This document shows positions 18,637 to 32,108 of a stretch of 64,000 nucleotides of DNA, in pieces. Position 1 is the stretch's first letter; every line of letters begins with the position of its first letter. The DNA is from Rhodobacteraceae bacterium EhC02. GTDB lineage: Bacteria; Pseudomonadota; Alphaproteobacteria; Rhodobacterales; Rhodobacteraceae. The notes under the pieces were generated by a model, which was given only the letters and a program-made list of their open reading frames with translations, made no database searches and was not told the origin of the DNA. The stretch lies in contig LXYH01000012.1 in the NCBI GenBank assembly GCA_001650895.1, positions 1 to 64,000 on the forward strand, written 5' to 3'. The position numbers were made by a program, and so were the translations under genes.

Positions 18637-21600
18637 TCATTCCGCGGCCACCCCTTCCATCCGGTCTTCCAGTTGATCGGCGGCTGCCTGCAGGGCGGCC
18701 AGGGTCGCGGCATCGGGTGTCCAATAGGCGCGGTCGCTGGCTTCCAGCAGGCGATTGGCCATCCGGCTCGATGCGACGGGGTTCAGTTCGGCCAGCCGAT
18801 TGCGCATCGCCTCGTCCAGCACGAAGGTCTCGGATATGCGCTGATAGACCCAAGGGTCCACTTGTCCGGTTGTCGCCGACCAGCCCAGAGTATTGGTGAT
18901 CGAGGCCTCGATCTGCCGCACACCTTCCGACCCATGCTTCAGAAGACCTTCGAAGAACTTGGGGTTCAGCTGACGCGAGCGGGTTTCCAGCGCGACCTGT
19001 TCCTTGAGCGTTCGCACCTTCGCGCCGCCCCGTGTCTGGTCCCCGATGTAAACGGCGGCATCCGACCCCTTGGCCCGTTTCACGGCGCGCGCGATCCCGC
19101 CAAGCGTATCGAAATAGTGATCGACCGTGGTCACGCCCAGTTCGACCGATTCAAGGTTCTGGTAGGCCACATCCACTTCGGCGAGCCGCGATTGCAACAG
19201 GGCGGCATTGGCCGAGGCCTTGCCATCGACCCCGTAGGCAAAGCTCTTGCGCGCCTCATAGGCATCTGCAAGTTCATCCTCGTCACCGAAGGCGGAGCTG
19301 TCCACCAGCGCGTTGACGTTCGAGCCATAGGCCCCTTCGGCATTCGAAAAGACGCGCAGCGACGCGTCCTCGATGCTGCAACCCGATGTCTTCATATACG
19401 CGAGGGCATGGGCACGGATGAAATTCTGGTCGGCAGGTTCATCTGCCATGGCGCATTTCAACGCAGCTTCGGCCAGCAGGCGGGTTTGCAGCGGCAGCAG
19501 GTCCCGGAAGATCCCAGACAGCGTCATGATCACGTCGATCCGCGGCCGCCCGAGGACGGACAGCGGCACCAGATCCGCGCCCGAGATCCGGCCGAAACTG
19601 TCGAAACGCGGCGTGCAGCCCATCAGTGCAAGGGCCTGCCCGATCGGGCCGCCATCGGACTTGATATTGTCCGATCCCCACAGCACCAGCGCGATCGTGC
19701 GCGGCAGGGTGGGATGTGTATCGAGCAGAAGTTGCGCCTGTTTTGCACCGTCGCGGCAGGCAAATTCGGTCGGCATGCGGAACGGATCGAAGGCATGGAT
19801 ATTGCGGCCTGTCGGCAAGACCTCGGACGATCGGATAAGATCGCCGCCGGGCACAGGTTCGATGAAGCGGCCCGACAGTGCGCGCATGAGCGCGGGAATT
19901 TCCGTCTGCTGTTGCAGCAGATGATCCACCCTTGCCAGGGTCTCGGGGTCGGCGTCTTCCATGATGCTCAGGTATTCGGCGCGTGCCGCGTCGCTGAACC
20001 CCTTGCCCAGAACATGCAGCCCGTCAGGGATCAGCGCGTCCTGTGTTTCAAGCAGCTTGAGCCAGAGTGTTTCAGGCTCTGCGCCGGACATGTCCACCGC
20101 GGCGGCCTGTTCCGCGATCAGCGCGCGCAGCTCGTCGCGTTCATGCGAATCCGGCTCCGTGCTGCGCCAGCGGGTCAGGCTGTCCTTGAGTTCAAGCAAC
20201 CCCTTGTAAAGGCCCGATACGGCGAGGGGTGGTGTCAGGTGGGTGATCGTCACCGCGCCCGAACGCCGTTTGGCAAGGCTCGCCTCGGACGGGTTGTTCG
20301 AGGCATAGAGATAGACGTTCGGCATCTCGCCGATCAGGCGGTCCGGCCAGTCGCGCGCACCCAGTCCGGCCTGTTTGCCGGGCATGAATTCCAGCGCGCC
20401 ATGCATGCCGAAATGCAGGATCACATCCGCTTCGAACGTGTTCTTCAACCAAAGATAGAAGGTGGTGAAGGCGTGGGTCGGCGCGAACCCCTTTTCGAAC
20501 AGAAGGCGCATCGGATCGCCCTCGTAGCCGAAGATGGGCTGTACGCCGACAAAGACATTGCCGAAATGCTTGCCGAGCACGAAAACACCCTGTCCGTCGG
20601 ACTGGATCTTGCCGGGTGCCGGACCCCAGACCTGTTCGATCATCTTCAGCGGCGGCGTTGTGCGCACGATCGTGTCGGCGCTGACCTTGTCGGCGACATT
20701 TGCCGCCTGTCCATATTGTTGCGCGTTGCCTTCAAGCACGGCCTTGCGCAGTGCATCCACGCTGTCCGGCACCTCAAGCGAATAGCCGTCTTCCTTCATC
20801 TGAAGAAGGGTGTTGAACAGGCTTTCGAACACGCTGAGATAGGCTGCGGTGCCAACCGCGCCCGCATTGGGTGGAAATCCGAAGAGGACGATGCCCACTT
20901 TCTTTTCGGCGTTCCGCTTCTGGCGCAGCCTTGCCAGCCTGAGCGTTTTTTCCGCCAGGCTGTCGATCCGTTCCTGGCAGGGGGCCATCGCCTTGTTGCG
21001 GGCTTCGCCGGTGCACATGTAGTTGCACCCCTGGCAGCCTTCGGCCCCGTGACGCCCTGCAAAGATCGTCGGGTTGGTGGCACCATCAAGTTCGGGCAGC
21101 GCGATCAGCATCGTGGTCTCGATCGGGCCCAAACCCTGCGCGCTCATTGCCCATTGTCCAAGCGTCTGGAATTCCAGCGGGTGGGCGGCGATGTAGGGAA
21201 TGTCCAGTTCTTTCAGAACCTTGATCGCAGCCTCGTTGTCGTTATAGGCAGGCCCCCCGACAAGCGAGAACCCGGTCAGCGACACCATCGCGTCGATCTT
21301 GGCGGCGCGGAAATACTGCTCGATTGCAGGGCGACCATCCAGACCGCCGGCAAAGGAGGGCACCACGCGGATGCCGCGCGCCTCGAAGCTGCGGATCACG
21401 CCGTCGTAATGCGCGGTATCCGCTGAAAGCACATAGGACCGCATCAAGAGCAGGCCAACCGTTACAGTCGCGCCGGCAGGCGCGGGCAGCAAGGCAGGAT
21501 CCGTCGTGATGCGCCCCGGCAGATCGGGATGATAGAGGCCGCAATCCGGATACTCGATCGGCGCTGCCGCCTTGGGCGCAGGCTTCCAGCCGGTATCCTT

Positions 21601-22189
21601 CGCGTAGCGATTCAGCAGGAAGCGCAGCATGGCTTCGACGTTTTCGTCGCTGCCGCCCAGCCAGTATTGCATGGTCAGGAACCAGGCGCGCAGATCCTGG
21701 CTTTTGCCGGGAATGAACCTCAGCACCTTGGGCAGGCGGCGCAGCATCGCCATCTTTTCAGCACCGGACGAGCTGGACGGTTTGGACGATCCGCGCAGCT
21801 TTTTCATCAGCTGCATCGTCCCCGACGCCGGTTTCATCATGTCCAGCGAGCCCATGCGCGTCAGCTTGACGATGGAGGCATCCGCGATCACGCCGATCAT
21901 CGCATCGCAATGGTCGCGGCGGCGCTCCAGCGCGGGCAGGATGCGGGCGACATGCTCTTCAAGGAACAGCAGGTTGGCGACGATGATGTCACCATGGGCC
22001 ACGGCTTCTTCGGCGGCCTCGAAAGCGCCGGGCGTCTCGCCCCACTCGGCCGCAGCGTGAATGCTGAGCGACAGCCCGGGGTAGTCGCGCGCCAGCTTTT
22101 CCATCGCGCGCTCGGCCGGACCGGCGGCGTGGCTGTCCAGTGTCAGGATCACGAACCTGTAGCCCGGAAGGGGCGTGTTTGCTATCCGG

Positions 22190-22200
<11 letters not shown>
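18637..22200 (-). CDS. bchH: Magnesium chelatase subunit H
   Basis: 1187-residue porphyrin-binding subunit that inserts Mg2+ into protoporphyrin IX with BchI and BchD; those two are not in this window. Typical CobN/Mg-chelatase landmarks: [38 protein letters not shown], and a [19 protein letters not shown] region in the last third. Length is normal. Its first 11 bases overlap the end of bchB. Confidence 0.96.
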
Positions 22201-25502
<3,302 letters not shown>

Positions 25503-25555
25503 TGCCGACTCCCTCCGCGTGCCTTCAATGAAGCGTAGCGGTGTCCGGTCAAAAG

Positions 25556-25573
25556 TGTCAACTAAAACTTACA
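25556..25573. promoter_or_regulatory. PpsR box (TGT-N12-ACA) upstream of bchF
   Basis: TGT at 25556-25558, twelve bases, ACA at 25571-25573: a perfect match to the PpsR/CrtJ consensus. It is 54 bases upstream of the bchF start, where repression of the superoperon under oxygen/high light would act. Confidence 0.85.
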
Positions 25574-25596
25574 CAACTGCACTGTAACTATTGATG

Positions 25597-25614
25597 TGTA
25601 ATTCTGACTGGACG
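25597..25614. promoter_or_regulatory. Degenerate second PpsR box upstream of bchF
   Basis: TGT-N12-ACG, one base off consensus, 23 bases from the perfect box. PpsR binds paired sites cooperatively, so this could be the partner half. Lower certainty because of the mismatch. Confidence 0.5.
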
Positions 25615-25816
25615 GACATCTCAATTCGCCATGTAACTCAACGAAAATAAGGCTTTACTGATTTGCGCGATTTGAATTCACTACTTAAGTTGGGCAGACT
25701 GTCTATTATCTTTGACATTTGTGTGCCAAAACTCGACAATGTCCGGAGTCGGAGGCTTGATTTCCGCGCATCGCGCCGGAAAAACGAAAGCCTCTCAGGC
25801 CTGTCGCGGAGCGCAT

Positions 25817-26623
25817 ATGTCAAAAAGACCCAGCCATAGGCGACCCGGTGACGCGCAGCCTCCTGCGATCAGGGGGATCTTCCAGGTTGGTGATCTTGCA
25901 AATCGTGTGATCTCGGTGCTGCGCGAGCGCAGCATGGCTGAACGTGCCTTGTTGTGTGACGCCATCATTGATCGTCTGTTGGTGTCCATCGCCGACCCCG
26001 CCGGTTTTGACCCTGAGGTCACGCTGTCCATGCTGCGCGCCGCGCATCTGTCGGACAAGGACATCATCAGCTGTTACATTCCCGAAGCTGCGCGCCATCT
26101 GGGCTGCCGCTGGAACCAGAGCGAAATGAGTTTCGCACAGGTGACGACTGCCAGCGCGCGCCTGCAGGACATGGTGCGCCTGGTGTCATCTGACTGGTCC
26201 GACCGGGCAGCAAACGGATCGACATGCGATCAGTTGGGCGTCTTGCTGGTGATTTGCGAGAACGATCTGCACACGCTTGGATGTGTCACGATCGCCGCCA
26301 GTCTGCGCCACGAAGGCCATTCCGTTCGCCTGATCCTTGGCGCGACAGGGCAGGAATTTCGCCGCGCACTGAAGCAGGATTGGTACGATCTGATCATGTT
26401 TTCCTGTGCGAGTGCTCAGGCGCTTGAAAATGTTGCCGAATTCGTTAAACACGCCCGGATGTCTCTTCGTAATGTTCCCCCACTGATCTTGGGGGGTGCG
26501 GTTTTGAATCAATTCAGCGATGTTCAAGAGAGGGTTGGCGTAGACCTTGCCACGAATGACTTGCAGATGGCTCTCAGGCTTCGCGACACCGGATCTGTTC
26601 GCAAAAAGCTTGTGGCCGAATAG
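25817..26623 (+). CDS. ppaA: Photosynthesis regulator PpaA/AerR (cobalamin-binding)
   Basis: 268 residues from the ATG at 25817, which has GGAG six bases upstream. The C-terminal half is a B12-binding (SCHIC-type) domain with D150-L-H152-T-L-G155, the DxHxxG cobalamin motif, preceded by a helical domain with PEAARHLGCRWNQSEMSFA. In Rhodobacter, PpaA/AerR is an antirepressor/co-regulator of PpsR/CrtJ. The stop codon abuts the ppsR start, so the two are co-expressed. Confidence 0.9.
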   Translation: MSKRPSHRRPGDAQPPAIRGIFQVGDLANRVISVLRERSMAERALLCDAIIDRLLVSIADPAGFDPEVTLSMLRAAHLSDKDIISCYIPEAARHLGCRWNQSEMSFAQVTTASARLQDMVRLVSSDWSDRAANGSTCDQLGVLLVICENDLHTLGCVTIAASLRHEGHSVRLILGATGQEFRRALKQDWYDLIMFSCASAQALENVAEFVKHARMSLRNVPPLILGGAVLNQFSDVQERVGVDLATNDLQMALRLRDTGSVRKKLVAE

Positions 26624-28042
26624 ATGACGAAGGGTGGATCCCATTTCTGGTCCAGCGGTTCCGTTCCGCTGATAGAGCCCGAATTCCTGCGCAGCATCGT
26701 TGCAGCGGCTTCCGATATTGCCTTGGTGATCTCGCGCGATTGCATCGTGCAGTCGGTTCTCATCAACGCGAATGATACGTCCTACGGCAATCTTGATCAT
26801 TGGGAAGGGCGCAGGATTCAGCAGTTCCTGACCCTCGAGAGCGTGCCCAAATTCGAAGCGGCCGTGAAGCGTTTCGTCGATACCGACGAGATCCTGCGGC
26901 CCATTGAGCTTAACCATTCCAACAATGCTGTCTGGGAATTTCCCATTCGCTATACCTTCCACCGGATCGGAACCGACGGTCAGATTCTGATGCTGGGCCG
27001 CGACCTGCGGCTGATCGCGGAAACGCAGCAGCACCTGGTGCAGGCGCAAATGGCGTTGGAGCGCGGCTATGAGGCGCGGCGAGAGTTCGACTCGCGCTAT
27101 CGTCTGCTGCTGGCGACCACGCGTGATGCCATTGTCTTCGTTTCGGTCGGGACGGGTCGAATCAAGGATATCAATGATCCTGCGGCAAGCCTTTTGGGGG
27201 CGTCGCGCGACGATCTGACCGGCGCAACCTTCGCGCAGGAATTCAAGGACAAGCGCAGCGGGGAATTCGTGGAATCCCTTGTGAACCTCGCCATCTCGGA
27301 ATCCATGTCCGATCTCGAGGCGCAGACAAGGCGTAGCCGCAAGCGTGTGACCGTCACCCCAACCGTGTTTCGGGCGGGTGGTGAAAGGGTGCTGATCTGC
27401 CGGCTTGATCCCGGTGAAGATGCACGCGTGGTCGATGACCAGTTGATGCAGAACCTGTCCACGCTCTATCAGAATGGGGCGGATGCCGTTGTTTTCACCG
27501 ATTCCAAGGGCGTGATTGCCGCGGCCAATGACAGTTTCCTGAACATGGCCGATGCCGCGCATATGTCGGATGTGAAAGGGCGCAGCCTGGGTGATTTCCT
27601 GGCGCGCGGGCAGATCGACCTGAACGTGTTGATCGACAATGCGCAGCGGTCCGGCAACATGCGCATGTATGCGACCCAGCTGGTAAATGACTATGGCGCC
27701 AAGGTGGCCATCGAGGTGGCAACGACCTGGTTGAATGATCGCAGCAGCCCGGCCATCGCCTTTGTGCTGCGCGATGTCAGCCGCGTCGATACCGTGCGCA
27801 AGCCGGTGACAACCGTGGATGACGGATCGCAACACAGCGTCATGGAGCTTGTCGGCTCTGCGACGTTGAAAGAGATCGTGGCCGAAACCACGGATGTCGT
27901 TGAAAAGATGTGCATCGAAACGGCCGTGACGCTGACCCGCAACAACCGGGTGGCCGCCGCCGAAATGCTGGGCCTCTCGCGGCAGAGCCTTTACGTCAAG
28001 CTGCGCAAATACGGTTTGCTCAGCAAGGACGGCGAAGAATAA
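26624..28042 (+). CDS. ppsR: Photosynthesis gene repressor PpsR/CrtJ
   Basis: 472 residues. An N-terminal domain, two PAS domains (about 155-260 and 275-385) and a C-terminal Fis-type helix-turn-helix (NNRVAAAEMLGLSRQSLYV) match PpsR. The two cysteines important for redox control are kept: Cys259 in RVLICRLDPG and Cys430 in EKMCIETAV. It binds TGT-N12-ACA boxes, several of which occur in this window, and represses bch, crt and puc genes. Starts directly after ppaA. Confidence 0.95.
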   Translation: MTKGGSHFWSSGSVPLIEPEFLRSIVAAASDIALVISRDCIVQSVLINANDTSYGNLDHWEGRRIQQFLTLESVPKFEAAVKRFVDTDEILRPIELNHSNNAVWEFPIRYTFHRIGTDGQILMLGRDLRLIAETQQHLVQAQMALERGYEARREFDSRYRLLLATTRDAIVFVSVGTGRIKDINDPAASLLGASRDDLTGATFAQEFKDKRSGEFVESLVNLAISESMSDLEAQTRRSRKRVTVTPTVFRAGGERVLICRLDPGEDARVVDDQLMQNLSTLYQNGADAVVFTDSKGVIAAANDSFLNMADAAHMSDVKGRSLGDFLARGQIDLNVLIDNAQRSGNMRMYATQLVNDYGAKVAIEVATTWLNDRSSPAIAFVLRDVSRVDTVRKPVTTVDDGSQHSVMELVGSATLKEIVAETTDVVEKMCIETAVTLTRNNRVAAAEMLGLSRQSLYVKLRKYGLLSKDGEE

Positions 28043-28127
28043 GGCGCGGCAAAGCGCCTTTCACCCACATTTATCCAGACGTTGCGGCGTGTTTTGACGC
28101 AGTTCTTTTCCTTGCGTCGACTCGAAA

Positions 28128-28146
28128 TGTAATGGCATAGTTTACA
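28128..28146. promoter_or_regulatory. PpsR-like half partner with N13 spacing upstream of bchG
   Basis: TGT (28128-28130)-N13-ACA (28144-28146), one base longer than consensus, six bases before a perfect box. This tandem layout mirrors the crtE/crtD site. The ACA is part of the inverted repeat at 28140-28159. Confidence 0.4.
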
Positions 28147-28159
28147 CATGAGTGTAAAC
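28140..28159. repeat. Perfect inverted repeat over the bchG start codon
   Basis: GTTTACAC-ATGA-GTGTAAAC: 8-bp arms with a 4-base centre that contains the bchG ATG. It would place the start codon in an RNA loop if it folds, and it abuts or overlaps the PpsR boxes on both sides. Control of bchG initiation at DNA or RNA level is possible. Confidence 0.6.
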
Positions 28160-29056
28160 CAAGCCTTACATATTCGAACCCTGCCGGAACCGGCAGCCAT
28201 GTTGCGGCTGATCAAGCCGATCACATGGTTTCCGCCGATGTGGGCCTATCTCTGCGGTGTGATTTCCTCGGGTGTTTCGCCCACTGGGCAATGGGGCATG
28301 GTTCTGCTGGGCGTGCTGCTGGCGGGTCCCATCGTTTGCGGGATGTCGCAGGCGGCAAATGACTGGTGCGACCGTCACGTGGATGCAATCAACGAACCGG
28401 ATCGGCCGATCCCGTCGGGTCGCATTCCGGGGCGTTGGGGTCTCTGGATTGCGCTTGCCATGACTGTCCTGTCGCTGATCGTTGGTTGGCAATTGGGGCC
28501 TTGGGGATTTGGGGCGACCGTGGTCGGCGTTCTGGCCGCCTGGGCCTATTCGGCAGAACCCGTTCGCATGAAGCGGTCCGGCCTCTGGGGTCCGGGTCTT
28601 GTCGGCCTGTCCTATGAGTCCCTGCCCTGGTTCACCGGGGCCGCCGTTCTCAGCGCTGGCGCGCCATCCTGGCCGGTGGTGATCCTGGCCCTGCTTTACG
28701 GTATCGGTGCGCATGGGATCATGACGCTGAACGATTTCAAGGCGCTGGAAGGTGACCGGCAGATGGGCGTGAACTCGCTGCCTGTCACGATGGGTCCCGC
28801 CCGCGCTGCGCGCCTGGCGTGCTGGGTCATGGCCCTGCCGCAGATCGTGGTGATCCTGATGCTTCTGGCATGGGACCGCCCGCTGCATGCAGCCGCGATC
28901 ACCGCTGTTCTTGCCCTGCAACTCTGGGCGATGCGCGTGCTTCTGACAGATCCGAAAGGTCGTGCGCCCTGGTACAACGGCACGGGTGTCACGCTTTATG
29001 TTGGCGGGATGATGGTTGCCGCCTTTGCCGTTCGGACACTGGAGGTACTGCCATGA
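28148..29056 (+). CDS. bchG: Bacteriochlorophyll synthase (geranylgeranyl transferase)
   Basis: 302-residue UbiA-type membrane prenyltransferase esterifying bacteriochlorophyllide a. First Asp-rich motif NDWCDRHVDAINEPDRPIP and second NDFKALEGDRQMGVNSLP are intact; about eight or nine membrane helices. Start MSVN as in R. sphaeroides. Its stop overlaps the next gene (ATGA). First gene of bchG-bch2-bchP-idi. Confidence 0.95.
   Translation: MSVNQALHIRTLPEPAAMLRLIKPITWFPPMWAYLCGVISSGVSPTGQWGMVLLGVLLAGPIVCGMSQAANDWCDRHVDAINEPDRPIPSGRIPGRWGLWIALAMTVLSLIVGWQLGPWGFGATVVGVLAAWAYSAEPVRMKRSGLWGPGLVGLSYESLPWFTGAAVLSAGAPSWPVVILALLYGIGAHGIMTLNDFKALEGDRQMGVNSLPVTMGPARAARLACWVMALPQIVVILMLLAWDRPLHAAAITAVLALQLWAMRVLLTDPKGRAPWYNGTGVTLYVGGMMVAAFAVRTLEVLP
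28153..28170. promoter_or_regulatory. Perfect PpsR box inside the first codons of bchG
   Basis: TGTAAACCAAGCCTTACA fits TGT-N12-ACA exactly and covers codons 2-8 of bchG. The bchG N-terminus (MSVNQALH) resembles the Rhodobacter protein, so the start is unlikely to be misplaced. Confidence 0.65.
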
Positions 29057-30336
29057 CCCTGTCCTGGCTGTCGATCATTCGCCTTGGGCTGGTTCAGATG
29101 TGTCTGGGTGCTGTGGTCGTTCTGACCACCTCGACCCTGAACCGTCTGATGGTTGTCGAACTGGCGCTGCCTGCGCTGTTGCCCGGATTTCTGGTGGCGC
29201 TGCATTATGGGATCCAGATCACGCGGCCGAACTGGGGCTATCGGTCTGACACATCCGGCAATCGGACACGCTGGATCATCGGGGGCATGGCCATCCTGTC
29301 ATCCGGCGCCTTCATCGCGGCGCTTGCCATTCCGGTTCTCGAAAACAGCTTTGCACCGGGGTTGGCGCTGTCGATCCTGGCCTATGCCATGATCGGCCTC
29401 GGGGCAGGGGCTTCTGGCACATCGCTTCTTGCCCTGCTGGCGACGGCAACCGCGCCGCGCCGGCGCGCAGCGGCGGCCACGATCACCTGGCTGATGATGA
29501 TTTTCGGCATTGCGGTGACGGCCGGGACGGTCGGGGCCAATCTTGATCCCTACAGCCATGCGCTTTTGATGCGGATCGTGGCCATCGTGACCCTGGGCGC
29601 CGTGATCCTGACCGCGCTGGCCATCTGGCGGGTCGAGCGTGGCGTCGATGCCCAGCCCGAGCCTGACCGGATGCCATTTGTCGAAGGTCTGCGCGAGGTC
29701 TGGTCGGAACCCAAGGCGCGGATGTTCACGCTGTTCGTCTTCCTCTCGATGACCGCCTATTTCATGCAGGAACTGATCCTCGAGCCCTACGCGGGACTTG
29801 TCTTTGCCTTCACGCCCGGACAGTCCACATCGCTGTCAGGTGCCCAGAACGGCGGCGTCTTCGTCGGCATGCTGAGTGTCGGCATCGCGGCCACCGGTCT
29901 GCGGCTGGGCAGTTTGCGGTCGTGGGTCGTGGCGGGATGCCTGGGGTCTGCGGCCAGCCTTGGCCTGTTGACCTTGCTTGGCCCGATCGGACCGGGTGCG
30001 CCGCTGGTGCCGGCTGTCGTGACCCTTGGATTTTTCAACGGCATGTTCGCCGTCGCGGCGATCGGGTCGATGATGGCCCTGGCCGGAGAAGGTCGCGGCG
30101 CGCGCGAGGGCACCCGCATGGGCCTCTGGGGTGCGGCCCAGGCCATTGCCGCAGGTTTCGGCGGGCTGCTTGGCGCTGCTTCGGTCGATGGCCTGCGCGC
30201 GTTTCTTGGACAGGATGCACCGGCCTTCGGCGCCGTCTTCCTGGCCGAAGCCGCACTGTTTCTGGCCGCAGCCTTCATGGCCACACGTATCATGGAAAGC
30301 CGCCGTGGCGGCGCGCAACTGGTTCCGGGAGAATGA
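29053..30336 (+). CDS. BCD-family membrane protein (Bch2/Orf428, PucC-like)
   Basis: 427 residues from the ATG that overlaps the bchG stop; same length as R. capsulatus Orf428. About twelve membrane segments; LNRLMVVELALPALLPGFLV and the downstream RSDTSGNRTRW parallel LhaA and PucC. It always sits between bchG and bchP in Rhodobacter clusters, suggesting a role in delivering or handling bacteriochlorophyll. Its exact function is unproven. Confidence 0.88.
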   Translation: MTLSWLSIIRLGLVQMCLGAVVVLTTSTLNRLMVVELALPALLPGFLVALHYGIQITRPNWGYRSDTSGNRTRWIIGGMAILSSGAFIAALAIPVLENSFAPGLALSILAYAMIGLGAGASGTSLLALLATATAPRRRAAAATITWLMMIFGIAVTAGTVGANLDPYSHALLMRIVAIVTLGAVILTALAIWRVERGVDAQPEPDRMPFVEGLREVWSEPKARMFTLFVFLSMTAYFMQELILEPYAGLVFAFTPGQSTSLSGAQNGGVFVGMLSVGIAATGLRLGSLRSWVVAGCLGSAASLGLLTLLGPIGPGAPLVPAVVTLGFFNGMFAVAAIGSMMALAGEGRGAREGTRMGLWGAAQAIAAGFGGLLGAASVDGLRAFLGQDAPAFGAVFLAEAALFLAAAFMATRIMESRRGGAQLVPGE

Positions 30337-31517
30337 ACATGTTCGATGTCGTTGTTGTGGGCGCAGGCCCGTCCGGTGCCACCGCTGCCGAAGATCTCGC
30401 ACGATCCGGCATCAAGGTTGCAATGCTGGACCGGGCAGGGCGGATCAAGCCCTGCGGGGGTGCCATTCCGCCCCGGCTGATCGCAGATTTCGACATTCCC
30501 GATGAACAGCTGGTGGCCAAGATCACCACCGCACGGATGATCTCGCCCACGGGGCGCGCCGTCGACATCCCGATCGAGAACGGTTTCGTCGGCATGGTCG
30601 ATCGTGAGCATTTCGACGAGTTCCTGCGCGTACGCGCGGCCCGGGCCGGGGCAACCCGGCTGACCGGCACCTATCTGCGGATCGAAAGGGATGCCGCCGG
30701 GACCCATGTCATCTATCGTGACAAGGCCTCGGGCGAGGAAATGCACCTGACGACCAAGCTGGTGATCGGCGCGGATGGCGCCCGCTCCAGGGTCGGCCGC
30801 ACCGAAGTTCCCGGCGGCGACAGGATACCCTATGTGCTGGCCTATCACGAGATCATCGAGGCGCCCGCAAAGACGGCGATCTACGATCCGGAACGCTGTG
30901 ATGTGATCTATGATGGCGCGATTTCACCGGATTTCTATGGCTGGGTTTTCCCCCATGGCAAATCCGCCAGTGTCGGGATGGGCACCGAAATCGACAGCGT
31001 CGATCTGAAACAGGCAACTGCCGATCTGCGCGCGGCGGCCGGGTTGACCGATTGCAGGACGATCCGCCGAGAGGGCGCGCCGATCCCGCTGAAACCTCTC
31101 GACCGATGGGACAATGGTCGCGATGTGGTGCTGGCCGGGGATGCCGCGGGTGTCGTGGCGCCGTCTTCGGGCGAAGGGATCTATTATGCGATGGTCGGCG
31201 GTCGCGTTGCCGCAACTGCTGCGGCGGCCTGCCTGGCATCCGGGCGGGTACGAGATCTGAAACTGGCGCGGCAGCTTTTCATGAAGGAACACAAGATGGT
31301 GTTCCGGGTTCTTGCCTCGATGCAGAATGCCTATTATCGGTCCGATGAACGGCGGGAAAGGTTCGTATCCCTTTGCCATGACATCGATGTGCAACGGCTG
31401 ACCTTCGAGGCATATATGAACAAGAAACTGGTGCGGGCGCGTCCGATGGCGCATCTCAAGATCGGGCTGAAGAACCTGGCCCATCTCACCCGCCTGATCC
31501 CGGCGAGCCGCGTATGA
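30333..31517 (+). CDS. bchP: Geranylgeranyl reductase
   Basis: 394 residues from ATG 30333, overlapping the previous stop (ATGA); a second ATG follows two codons later. FAD-binding GAGPSGATAAEDLARSG at the N-terminus, RIKPCGGAIPPRL substrate region, and GDAAGVVAPSSGEGIYYAM typical of BchP. It saturates the geranylgeranyl tail of bacteriochlorophyll to phytyl and may act on free geranylgeranyl diphosphate. Confidence 0.95.
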   Translation: MNMFDVVVVGAGPSGATAAEDLARSGIKVAMLDRAGRIKPCGGAIPPRLIADFDIPDEQLVAKITTARMISPTGRAVDIPIENGFVGMVDREHFDEFLRVRAARAGATRLTGTYLRIERDAAGTHVIYRDKASGEEMHLTTKLVIGADGARSRVGRTEVPGGDRIPYVLAYHEIIEAPAKTAIYDPERCDVIYDGAISPDFYGWVFPHGKSASVGMGTEIDSVDLKQATADLRAAAGLTDCRTIRREGAPIPLKPLDRWDNGRDVVLAGDAAGVVAPSSGEGIYYAMVGGRVAATAAAACLASGRVRDLKLARQLFMKEHKMVFRVLASMQNAYYRSDERRERFVSLCHDIDVQRLTFEAYMNKKLVRARPMAHLKIGLKNLAHLTRLIPASRV

Positions 31518-32065
31518 GCATCATGATTCCAGCCTGGGTCGATGGAAAGCTGACGCCTGTCGACAAGCTTGAGGTCCACCAGCGGGGCCTGCGCCACATG
31601 GCCGTGTCGGTTTTCGTCATTCGCGGCATGGATGTGCTGATCCAGCGCCGCGCCATGGGAAAGTATCACACACCCGGTCTGTGGGCGAACACCTGCTGCA
31701 CGCATCCTGACTGGGACGAAGCGCCAGAGGTTTGCGCCGTACGGCGCTTGCGCGAGGAACTGGGGATAACCGGCCTGCACCCCGAGCATCGCGATCAGGT
31801 GGAATACCGCGCAGATGTGGGCCGCGGCATGACCGAGCATGAGGTCGTGGACATTTACCTGGCCCGCGCGGATACGGGTCTGAAAGTTGCGCCCAACCCT
31901 GATGAGGTGATGGAGGTGCGCTGGATCAACTATCAGGATCTGGTCGCCGAGGTCGCTCGTCGTCCGGAACGGTTTACGCCCTGGATGAAGATCTACCTTG
32001 CAGAGCATAGCGACCGGATCTTCGGGCCTGACATGGTCTATCTGGCCAGCCTGTCACAGGGGTAA
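31514..32065 (+). CDS. idi: Isopentenyl-diphosphate delta-isomerase, type I
   Basis: 183-residue Nudix-type isomerase interconverting IPP and DMAPP. Landmarks: HQRGLRHMAVSVFVI, WANTCCTHPDWDEAPEVCA with the catalytic cysteine, and RRLREELGI as the Nudix helix. Overlaps bchP by four bases. Supplies isoprenoid for the phytyl tail and carotenoids. Confidence 0.93.
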   Translation: MSIMIPAWVDGKLTPVDKLEVHQRGLRHMAVSVFVIRGMDVLIQRRAMGKYHTPGLWANTCCTHPDWDEAPEVCAVRRLREELGITGLHPEHRDQVEYRADVGRGMTEHEVVDIYLARADTGLKVAPNPDEVMEVRWINYQDLVAEVARRPERFTPWMKIYLAEHSDRIFGPDMVYLASLSQG

Positions 32066-32108
32066 GGCCGCGCGCATCAATTCCGGCCCTGTCCTGACAG
32101 GCGCGCCT

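Larger units (their letters stand above)
25503..25816. other. Divergent regulatory region bchF / ppaA
   Basis: 314 bases, strikingly A/T-rich compared with the flanks. It contains one perfect and one degenerate PpsR box near bchF. Further right is a TTTGACATT element that could be a -35 for ppaA. No additional gene is convincing here; an in-frame extension of ppaA to 25712 lacks homology. Confidence 0.6.

Noticed and set aside
18628-21426. 932-codon plus-strand open frame opposite bchH
   Set aside because: Entirely antisense to a full-length, motif-complete bchH; no recognisable domain.
25733-25752. TGT...ACA near 25720-25740 (GTGTGCCAAAACTCGACA) as a third bchF-region PpsR box
   Set aside because: Spacing is 11 or 13 bases depending on which TGT is used, not 12, and it is far from bchF; left as unsupported.
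25712-25816. In-frame N-terminal extension of ppaA to an ATG at 25712
   Set aside because: The added 35 residues show no resemblance to PpaA/AerR, while ATG 25817 has a good ribosome-binding site.
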